Both the position numbers and the translations under genes were made by a program. The notes beneath the pieces are model-generated. The model was not told where the DNA came from. It did no database searches and worked only from the letters and a program-made list of their open reading frames with translations. From positions 1 through 56,136 of the forward strand of contig CAITSE010000128.1 of the NCBI GenBank assembly GCA_903894975.1: a DNA stretch of 56,136 nt. The letters are read 5' to 3'. The DNA is from an uncultured Lentisphaerota bacterium. GTDB lineage: Bacteria > Verrucomicrobiota > Lentisphaeria > Oligosphaerales > CAITYL01. This document shows, one piece after another, positions 23,244-31,933 of the stretch (position 1 is its first letter; each line of letters begins with the position of its first letter).

Positions 23244-25961
23244 CTACGGCGTCCGCTTCGCCGCCGCCGCGACATCCGCCGCCGCCTGGTAGAGGGCGCG
23301 CGAGCGCTCCTGCCAGTGGTAGTGGTATTCCTCCATCGTGTGCAGGACCGAGTTGCCCTCGAAAAAGCTGGTCTCCGCCACCTGCGCGTTGAGCATTTTC
23401 CGGACCTGGCCCGCCAGCGCCGCCGGCACCCGGCCGCCGTCGAGCGCCTGCTCAAGATAGATGCGCGCCTCCGTAGCCTGAATGCCCTCAAGCATGGCCT
23501 CAAACCGGACCGACGGTTGCGCGCCCTGTTCGCCGGGCCAAAGCGTGAACAGCACCGGCATGCCGGTGAGCCACTGCCCGATGTCCACGCCGTCATAATG
23601 CGCCGCGGCCCACTCGTCCGCCCCCACCCGGGTGAAGCCCGAACGGCCCATGGTCAACGCCCGTTCCGGCAGCAGGCGGTAGACGAACGGCCGCGAGGTG
23701 GTGTGCATGCCCAGCGCCGTGCCGCCGACCCGCGGGTTGAGCAGGTGCAGGGTCTTGCTCTTCCAGCCCTGGTCGTCCCGGAATGACTGCCAGCCCCCCT
23801 GGTAGCGGATGTCGGTGATGATCTTGTAGAACTTCTCGTCCTTGGCGTATTTGCCGTTGTACATCATCTCGTGCGGCCCCGCGGTCCAGAACACCTCCGG
23901 CGCGGCGGCGGCCAGGACGGTCTTCAATCCGGGATCCATTTCGCTTTCCAGCGGCGCACCCCAGTACATTAGTTTTTCCTGACCGCGTTCTTTCATGTGG
24001 GCGTAGAGCGCGCCGGCAAACGCGGTCCAGGCGGCGCTTGCCTCCGCCGGGGCGGTTTTGCTGAAATCCAGCAGCCGCGGCTGGCCGAAACCGGTATCGA
24101 CCTTTACCTGCGCCGGACTCGGCTGTCCGTTGGCGCCCTTGCAGCCGTGCATCACCACGAACTGGATGACCCGCGGCTGCACGCCGCAGCGGACGGCGAG
24201 GTCGAGATAGCGGTCGAGCCGCGTATAATCGAAGGTGAAGCCCTTACCCTTGGCGACCCAGCGGATCGGGGAGTCCTCCTTGTTGCCGAACTCGGTGTGC
24301 AGGATCACCGGCACGTTCAGCCAGTCGTCGCCGATGCGGGCAAGCTGCTGGAAACTGGCCTCGAGCAGCTTGAAGTGCGGATCCGACCACAACGTCACGC
24401 CGTACTGCTTGGCCACGGCGTAGGGGTTCTCCTCGCACCCAACCACGGTCTTGAAGTCCTTGGGGGCAGGCAGGTTCCAGTCGAGAACTTCGACCTCCAG
24501 CGGCAGGGAGATAGAAGTCCCGCCCCGGGCGGTGACCGTCAGCTTGCCGCGATAGCGCCCGGCCGCCGCGTCGGCGGGAATGCGCAGCGACAGCCAGAAC
24601 GGACGGCAGGTGCCGGCCGGGATCGCGACCGGCGCGTACGCCGCCAGTTCGTCGAACAGCACCGGTTGCGCGGCGGTGATCGTGCCGGCATAACGGGCCA
24701 GTTGGTTGTTGTCCGGGAAGGATGCGGCGAGCCCGCGTTCATCGCCCAGCCGCTTCATCGTCCATTCGTTCAGCGGATACGGCAAAAGAGTTTGCACCTG
24801 CAGCGCCGCGGCGGCGAGGCGCCCGGAACCGCCGTCCTGCGGCAGATCCTCCACCGCAAGCGCCACGTCACCCAACGCCTTGTCGCTGCCGATCACGACC
24901 TGCGCCGCATAGGTGCCGTTGCGGGCGCCGACCAGGCGCACCGTGCCGGGCTCTTCCCCGGGCGGCAGAAAGTCCGACGACAGCGTGCGGTGGTGCATGT
25001 CCGCCACCCAGGCCTGGACGCCGGCGGGGCGCCGGCCGGTGGACGGAATGGCGGCGCCGGCCGGACGCAGCTCGACCTTGATCAGCCGGGCATGCGGCCA
25101 CGGCCGTTGCGGGCCGCCCCAGTTGAACTGCTGCGCGCTGGTGAACACAATCGGATGCATCCGGCTGGCGCGCAGGTCGATCGCCAGGACGTTGACCCCT
25201 TTGCGCAGCTTCGCCGCCGGAATCATAATCGGCCCCAGCGTACGTTCGCGGAGGGCGGGCGATTTTTGATCGTAGGCTTTGGCCGGGTAGTCGTCGCCGC
25301 AGGCATCCGCCGCCAGTTCGCCGGCCGGAAGATGCCCGCGCCCCACTTCCTCGCCGTTGAGCAGGACGCGGGCGCCGCCGCTGTAGACCAGGCGCAGATT
25401 CAGCGCGCTGGCACGTTGCGGATCCTCGACCACGAACCGCGCCCGGTAGAACGCGGACTGCAAGCGCAGGTCGACCGACTCGTCGAACTGCCCCAGTTCG
25501 ATCTTGGTGATCTGCGCCGGCGTCTCGCCCTGGAACGGCCCCTGCTCACACACCCACGCGGCATCGTCAAACCCGGCGGCGCTCCAGTCCGCCGGCGGCA
25601 TCGGCGCGGGCACGGGAATGAAATCGCGCTTCGAGTTGCCGCCGTGCACGAACGGACAGACGAACTCCCGCCAGTCGGCGGCGGCCGGACTCTTCCCCTG
25701 CGCCTGCATCTCTTTCTCGGTGTTGCGCTGCAGCTTGTTGAGCCGCTGCGCGCCCAGCGTCTTGTCGCCGTCGCTCTTCAACGCGGCGGCGGACACGCGG
25801 CCGGTCTCGAATCGGTAATACCTGTGCCAGAATGCGTTTTCATTCAAAATGCAGGAACTGTCGCCGGCATTCTGCGCCGTCGCGGCGAAGGGTCCGCCGG
25901 CGATCAGGACGAACAGAACCGCCAGCATGAACCGCCGACAACCGAAAAGGGGCGTGGACAT
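23244..25961 (-). CDS. Secreted DUF4091 glycoside-hydrolase-like protein
   Basis: A 905-residue protein. ATG 25961 is chosen for GGGAGG six bases upstream; a GTG at 25979 is in frame but less likely. Signal peptide: FMLAVLFVLIAGGPFAATAQ. Residues ~90-270 look like a carbohydrate-binding jelly roll (LVYSGGARVLLNGEEVGRG, KLRKGVNVLAIDLRA). A beta-sandwich region (~300-490) with RIPADAAAGRYRGKLTVTA precedes a TIM-barrel-like part (LDWNLPAPKDFKTVVGCEEN, YTRLDRYLDLAVRCGV, MYWGAPLESEMDP). The C-terminal DUF4091 has LWPGEQGAQPSVRFEAMLEG followed by helices. These proteins are common in PVC and Bacteroidetes polysaccharide-degrading loci; the substrate is unknown. Confidence 0.8.
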   Translation of the reverse strand: MSTPLFGCRRFMLAVLFVLIAGGPFAATAQNAGDSSCILNENAFWHRYYRFETGRVSAAALKSDGDKTLGAQRLNKLQRNTEKEMQAQGKSPAAADWREFVCPFVHGGNSKRDFIPVPAPMPPADWSAAGFDDAAWVCEQGPFQGETPAQITKIELGQFDESVDLRLQSAFYRARFVVEDPQRASALNLRLVYSGGARVLLNGEEVGRGHLPAGELAADACGDDYPAKAYDQKSPALRERTLGPIMIPAAKLRKGVNVLAIDLRASRMHPIVFTSAQQFNWGGPQRPWPHARLIKVELRPAGAAIPSTGRRPAGVQAWVADMHHRTLSSDFLPPGEEPGTVRLVGARNGTYAAQVVIGSDKALGDVALAVEDLPQDGGSGRLAAAALQVQTLLPYPLNEWTMKRLGDERGLAASFPDNNQLARYAGTITAAQPVLFDELAAYAPVAIPAGTCRPFWLSLRIPADAAAGRYRGKLTVTARGGTSISLPLEVEVLDWNLPAPKDFKTVVGCEENPYAVAKQYGVTLWSDPHFKLLEASFQQLARIGDDWLNVPVILHTEFGNKEDSPIRWVAKGKGFTFDYTRLDRYLDLAVRCGVQPRVIQFVVMHGCKGANGQPSPAQVKVDTGFGQPRLLDFSKTAPAEASAAWTAFAGALYAHMKERGQEKLMYWGAPLESEMDPGLKTVLAAAAPEVFWTAGPHEMMYNGKYAKDEKFYKIITDIRYQGGWQSFRDDQGWKSKTLHLLNPRVGGTALGMHTTSRPFVYRLLPERALTMGRSGFTRVGADEWAAAHYDGVDIGQWLTGMPVLFTLWPGEQGAQPSVRFEAMLEGIQATEARIYLEQALDGGRVPAALAGQVRKMLNAQVAETSFFEGNSVLHTMEEYHYHWQERSRALYQAAADVAAAAKRTP

Positions 25962-26078
25962 GATCGACCTCCCAGACACAGACAGCTTGCGGCACCGGAT
26001 GAGAATATGCGGTTAGTTCAAGCAAAATCCAGCAGCCTGCAACGGGGGCGGGGCGTGACATGCCGGCCCCGGGCCGCC

Positions 26079-26160
26079 ATCATCCGCGTCAATCCGCGCG
26101 ATCCGCGGTAAAACCTCCGGAACATCTTCATCCGCAGATTTCGCAGATTGGCGCAGATTT
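26079..26160. repeat. Iterated-phrase palindrome (AATCCGCG / CGCAGATT type)
   Basis: ATCCGCGTCAATCCGCGCGA on the left and, inverted, the CGCAGATTTCGCAGATTGGC run on the right. It is the first of several repeats in the 700-bp gap between the DUF4091 gene and rpsP. Confidence 0.7.
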
Positions 26161-26388
26161 CCCTTCCCAAGCCAAATCCGCAAGCCAAAACTTTCCATCC
26201 CCCGAGCCATTTAATGAACGGTTCCGTTAAGCCAGGGAAGGCAGCGGAAAAGCCAGGCAGACGGCACGGACTCGTCCCCGCCCTCCGTGATCGGCGCGGA
26301 AAACGCGAACACCGTGTCTCATGGGGACAGGTACGTTTTTCTTCGCAAAAGAGCCCGTTCGGGCTCGCGTCGCGGGCGCTCCGCCCGG

Positions 26389-26441
26389 AATCGGCGGGAA
26401 AGATGCCCGCCGGCCCGTATTTGCCGGGTGTGGACACCCGC
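26389..26441. repeat. Second copy of a 53-bp dispersed repeat
   Basis: AATCGGCGGG.AAGATGCC.GC and GCCGGGTGTGGACACCCGC match 14307-14359 with four or five differences. The 3' part is itself a hairpin (CGGGTGT/ACACCCG). Upstream, near 26325-26350, GGGGACAGGTACGTTTTTCT resembles bacterial REP-type sequence by recollection only. Confidence 0.7.
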
Positions 26442-26515
26442 CCGTTCAAGTGGGCAAGAGGCCCACTTTCCCGGGCAGGGGGCATGAGGCGTTCCTCCGT
26501 GGCGTGGCGCGAGCG

Positions 26516-26544
26516 TTGGCAACGGCGGAATGGCCGTTTATAGT
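26516..26544 (+). promoter_or_regulatory. Sigma-70-type promoter of the rpsP operon
   Basis: TTGGCA, a 17-bp spacer and TATAGT lie about 120 bp upstream of rpsP. Both hexamers are close to consensus and the spacing is ideal. TATAGT is also the -10 at 35577, and occurs ahead of other genes. Confidence 0.65.
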
Positions 26545-26665
26545 ATGCCGTTTGTCTCCCTGAAAGCCGCCGGAAGACCGGGCGGATCCTTTGCTGTGAA
26601 GGTGCAGGGGCCAACGCTCAGACCATCGTTTATGAATTCCCGGGTCAGTCCGGGGAAAGGTCGTC

Positions 26666-27022
26666 ATGTCGGTCAAGATCAGACTTCGCCGGACCGGTAA
26701 GGTCAATCAGCCCTGTCACCGTATCGTGGTGACGGACTCCCGTTCGCCCCGCGACGGAAAGTTCATCGAGTGCATCGGCAACTACGATCCCCGTCACAAG
26801 ACGGAACTCGTGGATCTGCCCCGTGCCGAATACTGGGTCGCCCAGGGCGCCCAGCCTTCCGAAACTGTGGCGGCTATCCTCAACCGCGCCCGCAAAGGCA
26901 CCCCGATGACCCCCGAAACGGGTCGTGCCAAGGCGGAAAAACTGGCCGCCAAGGCCGCAGCTGCCAAGCCGGCGGCTGCGCCGGTGGCGGAAGCGCCGGC
27001 GCCCGCGCCGGCCGCGGGGTAA
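26666..27022 (+). CDS. rpsP: 30S ribosomal protein S16
   Basis: A 118-residue S16 of the small subunit. The conserved core spans residues 1-80: KIRLRRTGKVNQPCHRIVV, SRSPRDGKFIECIGNYDPR and DLPRAEYWVAQGAQPSETV. After residue 85 an Ala/Pro/Lys-rich tail of ~33 residues extends beyond the usual length; such tails are common in GC-rich genomes. It is the first gene of a seven-gene plus-strand run with the classic order rpsP-KH-trmD-rplS, and a good promoter lies ~120 bp upstream. Confidence 0.97.
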   Translation: MSVKIRLRRTGKVNQPCHRIVVTDSRSPRDGKFIECIGNYDPRHKTELVDLPRAEYWVAQGAQPSETVAAILNRARKGTPMTPETGRAKAEKLAAKAAAAKPAAAPVAEAPAPAPAAG

Positions 27023-27032
27023 TGGTACTCCC

Positions 27033-27416
27033 ATGTTTGGATTCCTGAAAAAATTGTTCGGCGGCGGCGAACCCGCCGCATCCGCTTCTCCCGCGAAAGC
27101 CGCGGCCAGAGGTCCTGCCAGAGGTTCCGCCAGAAGTTCTGGTGGAGCTCCGGCGGGGCGCGATGGCGACTTGGCGGCGGGCGAGGCCTTTGTGGAATTC
27201 GTCGCCCGTTCCCTGGTCGAAAAGCCCGAGGCGGTGAAAGTTTCCACCGTGGTCAAGTCGGAAGGCAAGGATGTCTTGGTTCAGATTGCCTGTGATAAGG
27301 CCGACGTCGGCAAGATCATCGGCAAGAATGGCAAGACGATTGCCGCGATCCGTGCGCTGGTGAACAGCGCGGCGGGCCGCTACGGCCGTCATGTCAACGT
27401 GGAAGTCCTGGATTAA
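27033..27416 (+). CDS. khpA: KH-domain RNA-binding protein (KhpA-like)
   Basis: A 127-residue protein, 11 bases after rpsP. The C-terminal ~80 residues match Khp[21 protein letters not shown], the KH GxxG loop in [19 protein letters not shown], and [12 protein letters not shown] at the end. KhpA binds RNA, often as a heterodimer with KhpB, and influences ribosome assembly and translation of specific mRNAs. An N-terminal extension of ~45 residues ([12 protein letters not shown] plus an Ala/Gly/Ser stretch) is unusual for the family, which is normally ~76-80 residues; its membrane- or RNA-interacting potential is unknown. Confidence 0.9.
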   Translation: MFGFLKKLFGGGEPAASASPAKAAARGPARGSARSSGGAPAGRDGDLAAGEAFVEFVARSLVEKPEAVKVSTVVKSEGKDVLVQIACDKADVGKIIGKNGKTIAAIRALVNSAAGRYGRHVNVEVLD

Positions 27417-27439
27417 CCCGGGCTGTTCCGGGGACCGCC

Positions 27440-28135
27440 ATGCGCCTCGAGTTCCTGACGCTTTTTCCCGGCCTCTTCGAAGGCCCGATGACCGAGTCTA
27501 TTCTCGGACGGGCCCGCCGCGAAGGGTTGGTGGAAGTCAGGATGGTGGATCTCAGGGACTTCACCCACGACGCCCGCCGCACAGTGGATGACACCCCGTA
27601 CGGCGGCGGCGCCGGAATGGTGCTCAAGCCGGAACCGCTGGCCGAGGCCCTGACCGTGTTGCGGACGCCGCAGAGCCGGGTGGTGCTGATGTCCCCCCAG
27701 GGACAGAGCTTCCGGCAACGTGATGCGGAACGGCTGGCTCGGGAAACGCATCTGATCTTTGTTTGCGGTCATTACGAAGGCGTGGACGAGCGGGTCCGGC
27801 AGACGCTGGTCGACGAAGAACTTTCCATAGGAGATTATGTCCTGACCAACGGCAGTCTGGCCGCAATGGTGGTGGCCGATGCCGTGATCCGGTTGCTTCC
27901 GGGAGTCTTGGGATCCCCGGAATCGGCCGACAGTGAGTCCTTCGGCGCGGAAGGCCTGCTGGAGTATCCGCATTACACGCGTCCCGAACGGTGGAACGGC
28001 CTGGCCGTGCCGGAAGTATTGCGTTCCGGCGATCACGGCAAGATCCGGGATTGGCGCCGCGAACAGGGATGGATCCGCACGTTGGCGGGCCGCCCGGACC
28101 TCATCGTCAACAATCTTGAGGAGAACGACCCATGA
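27440..28135 (+). CDS. trmD: tRNA (guanine-37-N1) methyltransferase
   Basis: A 231-residue SPOUT methyltransferase that makes m1G37 next to the anticodon and so prevents +1 frameshifting. It begins [16 protein letters not shown] and has the TrmD signatures [17 protein letters not shown] near residue 50, [14 protein letters not shown] near 105 and [19 protein letters not shown] near 125 (the trefoil-knot SAM site). [19 protein letters not shown] near 195 is also conserved. Length is normal. It overlaps rplS by four bases (ATGA), a translationally coupled order that is widely conserved. Confidence 0.97.
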   Translation: MRLEFLTLFPGLFEGPMTESILGRARREGLVEVRMVDLRDFTHDARRTVDDTPYGGGAGMVLKPEPLAEALTVLRTPQSRVVLMSPQGQSFRQRDAERLARETHLIFVCGHYEGVDERVRQTLVDEELSIGDYVLTNGSLAAMVVADAVIRLLPGVLGSPESADSESFGAEGLLEYPHYTRPERWNGLAVPEVLRSGDHGKIRDWRREQGWIRTLAGRPDLIVNNLEENDP

Positions 28136-28497
28136 ACAAGATTCAACAGATGGACATGGAAAACCTGAAGACGGCCGTGCCCGACTTCGAGGTCGGCGAC
28201 ACGGTTCGTGTCGTTGTGATGATCAAAGAAGGCGACAAAGAGCGCGAGCAGGCGTTCTCCGGCAGCGTCATTGCCCGGAAGGGCCGCGGCATCCGCGAAA
28301 GCTTCACGGTGCGCCGGGTTTCCTACGGACAGGGCGTGGAGCGGGTGTTCCCGATCCATTCCCCGCGCCTCGCCAAGATCGAAATCGTCAAGCGCGGCAA
28401 GGTCCGCCGGGCGAAACTTTATTACCTCCGCGGCCTGATCGGCAAGGCCTCCCGCATCCAGGATGCGGAAAACCAGACCGGCGCCGCCGGCGTCTGA
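28132..28497 (+). CDS. rplS: 50S ribosomal protein L19
   Basis: A 121-residue L19, which lies at the 30S-50S interface. Signatures: [40 protein letters not shown] and [16 protein letters not shown], ending with [17 protein letters not shown]. The start codon overlaps the trmD stop. Length is typical for the family. Confidence 0.97.
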   Translation: MNKIQQMDMENLKTAVPDFEVGDTVRVVVMIKEGDKEREQAFSGSVIARKGRGIRESFTVRRVSYGQGVERVFPIHSPRLAKIEIVKRGKVRRAKLYYLRGLIGKASRIQDAENQTGAAGV

Positions 28498-28514
28498 TCT
28501 TTCAAGGAAGTTCC

Positions 28515-29210
28515 ATGGGCCGTCCCCGGAAGCCGGATCCGGACCCAGCCGCCGCCGCCGCCGACCTCCTCGCGTATGAGGAGGCCGCCCGGGCGGAAGG
28601 CTGGCGACGTATCGCCGGTGTCGATGAAGCCGGGCGCGGCCCCTTGGCGGGACCTGTGGTGGCGGCAGCGGTCATCCTGCCCGCCACCGGCGCGATTCCC
28701 GCGGTGCGCGATTCCAAGCAGCTTTCCCCCCGCCGCCGCGCCGAACTGGCCGCCGAACTTCTCGCCCTTCCCGGCCTGACCTGGGGACTGGCCTGGATCG
28801 AGCCCGGTCGTATCGACCGTGACAATATTCTCCGCGCCACCCACGCCGCCATGCGGGAGGCGTTGCTCAAACTCGACCCCCCCGCCGATTTCGCGCTGGT
28901 CGACGGCCTGCCGGTGCCGGGCCTGCCGGCGCCGTCCCGGGCCATCGTCAAGGGCGATACCCTCAGCGCCAGCATCGCCGCCGCCAGCATCCTCGCCAAA
29001 GTCCATCGCGACCGCTATATGGAGGAACTCGACCGGTGCTATCCCGGGTACGGCTTCACCCGGCACAAAGGCTACGGTACGGCAGAGCACCTGGACGCCA
29101 TCCGCCGCCTCGGGCCATGCCCGGAGCACCGCCTCAGTTTTGCGCCCGTCCGCGCCGCCGCGGCCGGAGCGTCCCACCAGTTGGAGCTGAGCCTCTACAA
29201 CCCCCGGTAA
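28515..29210 (+). CDS. rnhB: Ribonuclease HII
   Basis: A 231-residue type 2 RNase H that cleaves RNA of RNA-DNA hybrids and single ribonucleotides in DNA. The ATG at 28515 has AAGGAAG just upstream and places the catalytic core correctly; the frame is open further upstream but that is trmD/rplS territory. Active-site motifs: RIAGVDEAGRGPLAGPVVAA (DE and G-R-G), FALVDGL (Asp), and SASIAAASILAKVHRDRYM with the C-terminal Asp. CYPGYGFTRHKGYGTAEH is the usual substrate-recognition loop. It follows rplS by 17 bases, a common placement. Confidence 0.96.
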   Translation: MGRPRKPDPDPAAAAADLLAYEEAARAEGWRRIAGVDEAGRGPLAGPVVAAAVILPATGAIPAVRDSKQLSPRRRAELAAELLALPGLTWGLAWIEPGRIDRDNILRATHAAMREALLKLDPPADFALVDGLPVPGLPAPSRAIVKGDTLSASIAAASILAKVHRDRYMEELDRCYPGYGFTRHKGYGTAEHLDAIRRLGPCPEHRLSFAPVRAAAAGASHQLELSLYNPR

Positions 29211-29218
29211 TTTCCGCC

Positions 29219-30514
29219 ATGAACCTGCGCAAACTGCACACTGACTCCGCGGTCAACGAACTGGTCTCCCGCCTGGCCGGGCAGAATCATGAAGCCTGGA
29301 TCGTCGGTGGCGCCGTGCGCGACCTGATGCTCGGCATCCAGCCCAAGGATTACGACCTCGCCACTTCCGCCACGCCGGAACAGGTGCGGCAGGTCTTCGG
29401 CCGGCAGGCGCGGATCATCGGCCGCCGCTTCCGCCTGGTACATGTCACACTGAGCGGCAACATGTACGAAGTCAGCACCTTCCGCCGCCAGCCGACCATG
29501 GAGGAGCGCTCCACTCGTGAAGGCGACGACGGCGTCATGATCTGGAACGACAACCAGTGGGGCACCCGCGAACAGGACGCCACCCGCCGCGACTTCACCG
29601 TCAACGCCATGTTCTACACTCCGCAGAACGGCGGCGAGCTGTACGATCCGCACCACGGTTCTGCGGACATCGCGGCCAAGGTCGTCCGCGTCATCGGCGA
29701 TCCCATGGTGCGCCTGGCCGAGGATCCGGTGCGCATCATTCGCGCTCTTAAGCTGGTTGCCTATTTCGGCTTCACCCTGGAACCGTCCGTCGAGCGCGCC
29801 GTGATCGAGCTGGCGCCGCGCGTCGGCCTCAGCTCGAATGCCCGGTTGTTCGAGGAACTGCTCAAGATCCTGGGCAAGCCCTACGCCCTGAAGATGTTCG
29901 AAGCCTGCCGCCATTACGGCGTGCTGCGTTATTTCTGGAAGAACCTGGATGCGATCTGGGACCATCCCGAAGGCAAGCTGATGCGCGGCCTCCTGCGGCA
30001 GCGGGACGAACGCGCCTCGGCCGGTATCTATGCCAAGTCCCAGACCATGGGGCTGGCCACCGTCGCCCTGGCCCCGGTGGCGCCGCGCCTGCGCGAACTG
30101 TCCGGCGCAGCCTCGCCCCTGTGGCTGCCGGCGCCGGAACTCTCCACCTGCTGCCAGGCGGCGGTCCGTCACTTTTTTGAACCGTACACCATGCCGCGCT
30201 TTCTCCATGCCCGGGTCCGCGACACGCTGCTGCTGCTGCCCGCTTTCCTGGAAACCAGCCCCGACGATTTCGTCGTGCGCCATCCCCAGTACCGCTACGC
30301 CCGGGAACTGTTCCTGATGTTCGCCACCCACCAGGGCTGGAACTTGGCGGAAGTGGAAAAATGGCCGGCGCCGCCGGATCGGGTCTGGCATGAAGGCGAC
30401 GCCCGTCGCGGCGCCGCCCGCCCGCGCTTCCGCGGTGGTCGTGGCCGGGCTCCCGGTTCCGGCCGCCGCCGGGAACCGCCGGCCCACCCGCCGCAATCCC
30501 AGGAAAACGCCTGA
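29219..30514 (+). CDS. pcnB: Poly(A) polymerase I-like tRNA nucleotidyltransferase family protein
   Basis: A 431-residue class II nucleotidyltransferase. The head domain has WIVGGAVRDLMLGIQPKDYD with the catalytic DYD, RRFRLVHVTLSGNMYEVSTF, RRDFTVNAMFY and EDPVRIIRALKLVAYFGF, the set shared by PcnB and CCA-adding enzymes. The insert after the catalytic loop (EGDDGVMIWNDNQWGTREQD) and the C-terminal Arg-rich tail (GDARRGAARPRFRGGRGRA) fit PcnB rather than Cca. PcnB adds 3' poly(A) to RNAs and promotes decay. The start is the ATG eight bases after the rnhB stop. A CCA-adding role cannot be excluded. Confidence 0.85.
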   Translation: MNLRKLHTDSAVNELVSRLAGQNHEAWIVGGAVRDLMLGIQPKDYDLATSATPEQVRQVFGRQARIIGRRFRLVHVTLSGNMYEVSTFRRQPTMEERSTREGDDGVMIWNDNQWGTREQDATRRDFTVNAMFYTPQNGGELYDPHHGSADIAAKVVRVIGDPMVRLAEDPVRIIRALKLVAYFGFTLEPSVERAVIELAPRVGLSSNARLFEELLKILGKPYALKMFEACRHYGVLRYFWKNLDAIWDHPEGKLMRGLLRQRDERASAGIYAKSQTMGLATVALAPVAPRLRELSGAASPLWLPAPELSTCCQAAVRHFFEPYTMPRFLHARVRDTLLLLPAFLETSPDDFVVRHPQYRYARELFLMFATHQGWNLAEVEKWPAPPDRVWHEGDARRGAARPRFRGGRGRAPGSGRRREPPAHPPQSQENA

Positions 30515-30540
30515 CTAAAGTTCAAACCCGCACCCTGTAT

Positions 30541-30586
30541 CCCGGTTCGATGTTGGACGTTCAATGTTCAATGTTGAATGTTCGCA
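30541..30586. repeat. Single arm of the GTTCAATGTT phrase repeat
   Basis: Successive units GTTCGATGTTGGACGTTCAA and TGTTCAATGTTGAATGTTCG between the poly(A) polymerase-like and carboxypeptidase genes. The same phrase family forms a full palindrome at 41626-41739 and a single arm at 14365-14406. Confidence 0.7.
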
Positions 30587-30608
30587 ACCCTTTTGGAGAT
30601 CAACCCTC

Positions 30609-31727
30609 ATGAAATGGATCCTGGCCCTCATCGTTCTCTCCCTCCTTGGCGCGGTCGCCTGGTTTTTCCTGTTCCGCGGCGGCAAAGACTCCCAGGCCAC
30701 TGGAACTCTCCCCGCCTCCGTCCTTACCGGAACCGCGGCCAGCGTTCCGCCCCCGCCCCCGCCGCCCCCGGAACTGACCATGGCGACCTTCCGCCTGACC
30801 CCGCTTCCGCTCAGTCTTCCGGCCAAACTGCAAGCCCAGGCCAATTCCGGCTGCACCTCCGCCATCCTCATCGACTGGACGACGAAAGAACTGCTCTGGG
30901 CCAAAAATCCGGACACCGCCGTGCCCATCGCTTCTATGACCAAGATGATGACCACCCAGTTGCTCATGGAAGCCATCCACAAGGAAAAACGGGTGGACAT
31001 GCAGACCCGCGTTCAAGTCACTCGCGCCTGCTCCAAAATCGGCGGCAGCCAGGTCTGGCTTGATCCCCGCGAGAGCTTCACGGTCGAGGAACTGACCAAG
31101 TGCGTCATGGTCAAGAGTGCCAACGACGCCGCCTATCTGCTGGGCGAGTTCCTGGCCAACGGCGACTATGCGGCTTTTGTCGCCCGCATGAACCAGCGGG
31201 CCGCCGAACTGGGCTGCACCGGCATGAAATTTTACAATTCCCACGGCTTGCCGCCGGACCCCAAGTCCCCCGAGAACCAGGCCACGCCCCGGGAACTGGC
31301 CATGCTCGCCGCGCGCCTGGTGGAATACCCGGATCTGATGCAGATCTGCGGCATCAAGCTGGACGCCCTGCAGCGTCCCGCCACCAACCCCGGCAAGCCG
31401 ACGGAGATCTTCAATCACAACACCTTGATTTCCAAACGGCCCTGCGCCGGCGTGGACGGCATGAAGACCGGCCTGACCAACAAGTCCGGCCACTGCATCA
31501 CCGCCACCTGCCTGCGCAATGGTCGCCGCCTCATCGCCGTGGTCTGCGGCGGGCATACGGCCATCGACCGGGACCGGCTGACCGCGGCCCTGCTCGACTG
31601 GGGTTACGCGCAACAGGCGGCCCGTCAGACGGCCGCGGCGGCGGCCCCCGCCAGAATCCCCGTTGCCGCCACTCCCGCCAAGGTTCCCGCGGCCGTCCCC
31701 GCGTCCCCGCCGATTCGCAGCCGCTGA
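30609..31727 (+). CDS. D-alanyl-D-alanine carboxypeptidase (DacF/PBP5-like)
   Basis: A 372-residue penicillin-binding protein of the S11 family that trims terminal D-Ala from peptidoglycan stem peptides. An N-terminal anchor (WILALIVLSLLGAVAWFFLF) is followed by a Pro-rich linker. Catalytic motifs are intact: SMTKMMTTQLL (SxxK) near residue 117, VKSANDAAYLLGEF (SxN) near 171, and VDGMKTGLTNKSGHC (KTG) near 285. GRRLIAVVCGG is the usual strand after KTG. The C-terminus ends in an Ala/Pro-rich tail and lacks the long beta-domain and amphipathic helix of PBP5, so it is held by the N-terminal anchor. Start supported by GGAG upstream. Confidence 0.9.
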   Translation: MKWILALIVLSLLGAVAWFFLFRGGKDSQATGTLPASVLTGTAASVPPPPPPPPELTMATFRLTPLPLSLPAKLQAQANSGCTSAILIDWTTKELLWAKNPDTAVPIASMTKMMTTQLLMEAIHKEKRVDMQTRVQVTRACSKIGGSQVWLDPRESFTVEELTKCVMVKSANDAAYLLGEFLANGDYAAFVARMNQRAAELGCTGMKFYNSHGLPPDPKSPENQATPRELAMLAARLVEYPDLMQICGIKLDALQRPATNPGKPTEIFNHNTLISKRPCAGVDGMKTGLTNKSGHCITATCLRNGRRLIAVVCGGHTAIDRDRLTAALLDWGYAQQAARQTAAAAAPARIPVAATPAKVPAAVPASPPIRSR

Positions 31728-31933
31728 GTTAAAAAGCTCATCTCCCCATGCAAAAGGAGGCGCGGCTTCATGGCCGCGTCTTCGCTGCTTTGGTGCCGGT
31801 GGTTGGACCCCGGCTTTTCCCGCCGGTGAATCCGGCCTCGGGCAAAACGGTTCCGTCTTCCGTGGTTCCGTTGGGAGCCGGGAACAAAATCCCGCACCCT
31901 TGGGTCGGGGGCTTCATTCATCCCGGCGCAGGG

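Noticed and set aside
29195-30496. 433-residue minus-strand frame opposite the poly(A) polymerase-like gene
   Set aside because: The plus-strand product carries the full set of class II nucleotidyltransferase motifs.
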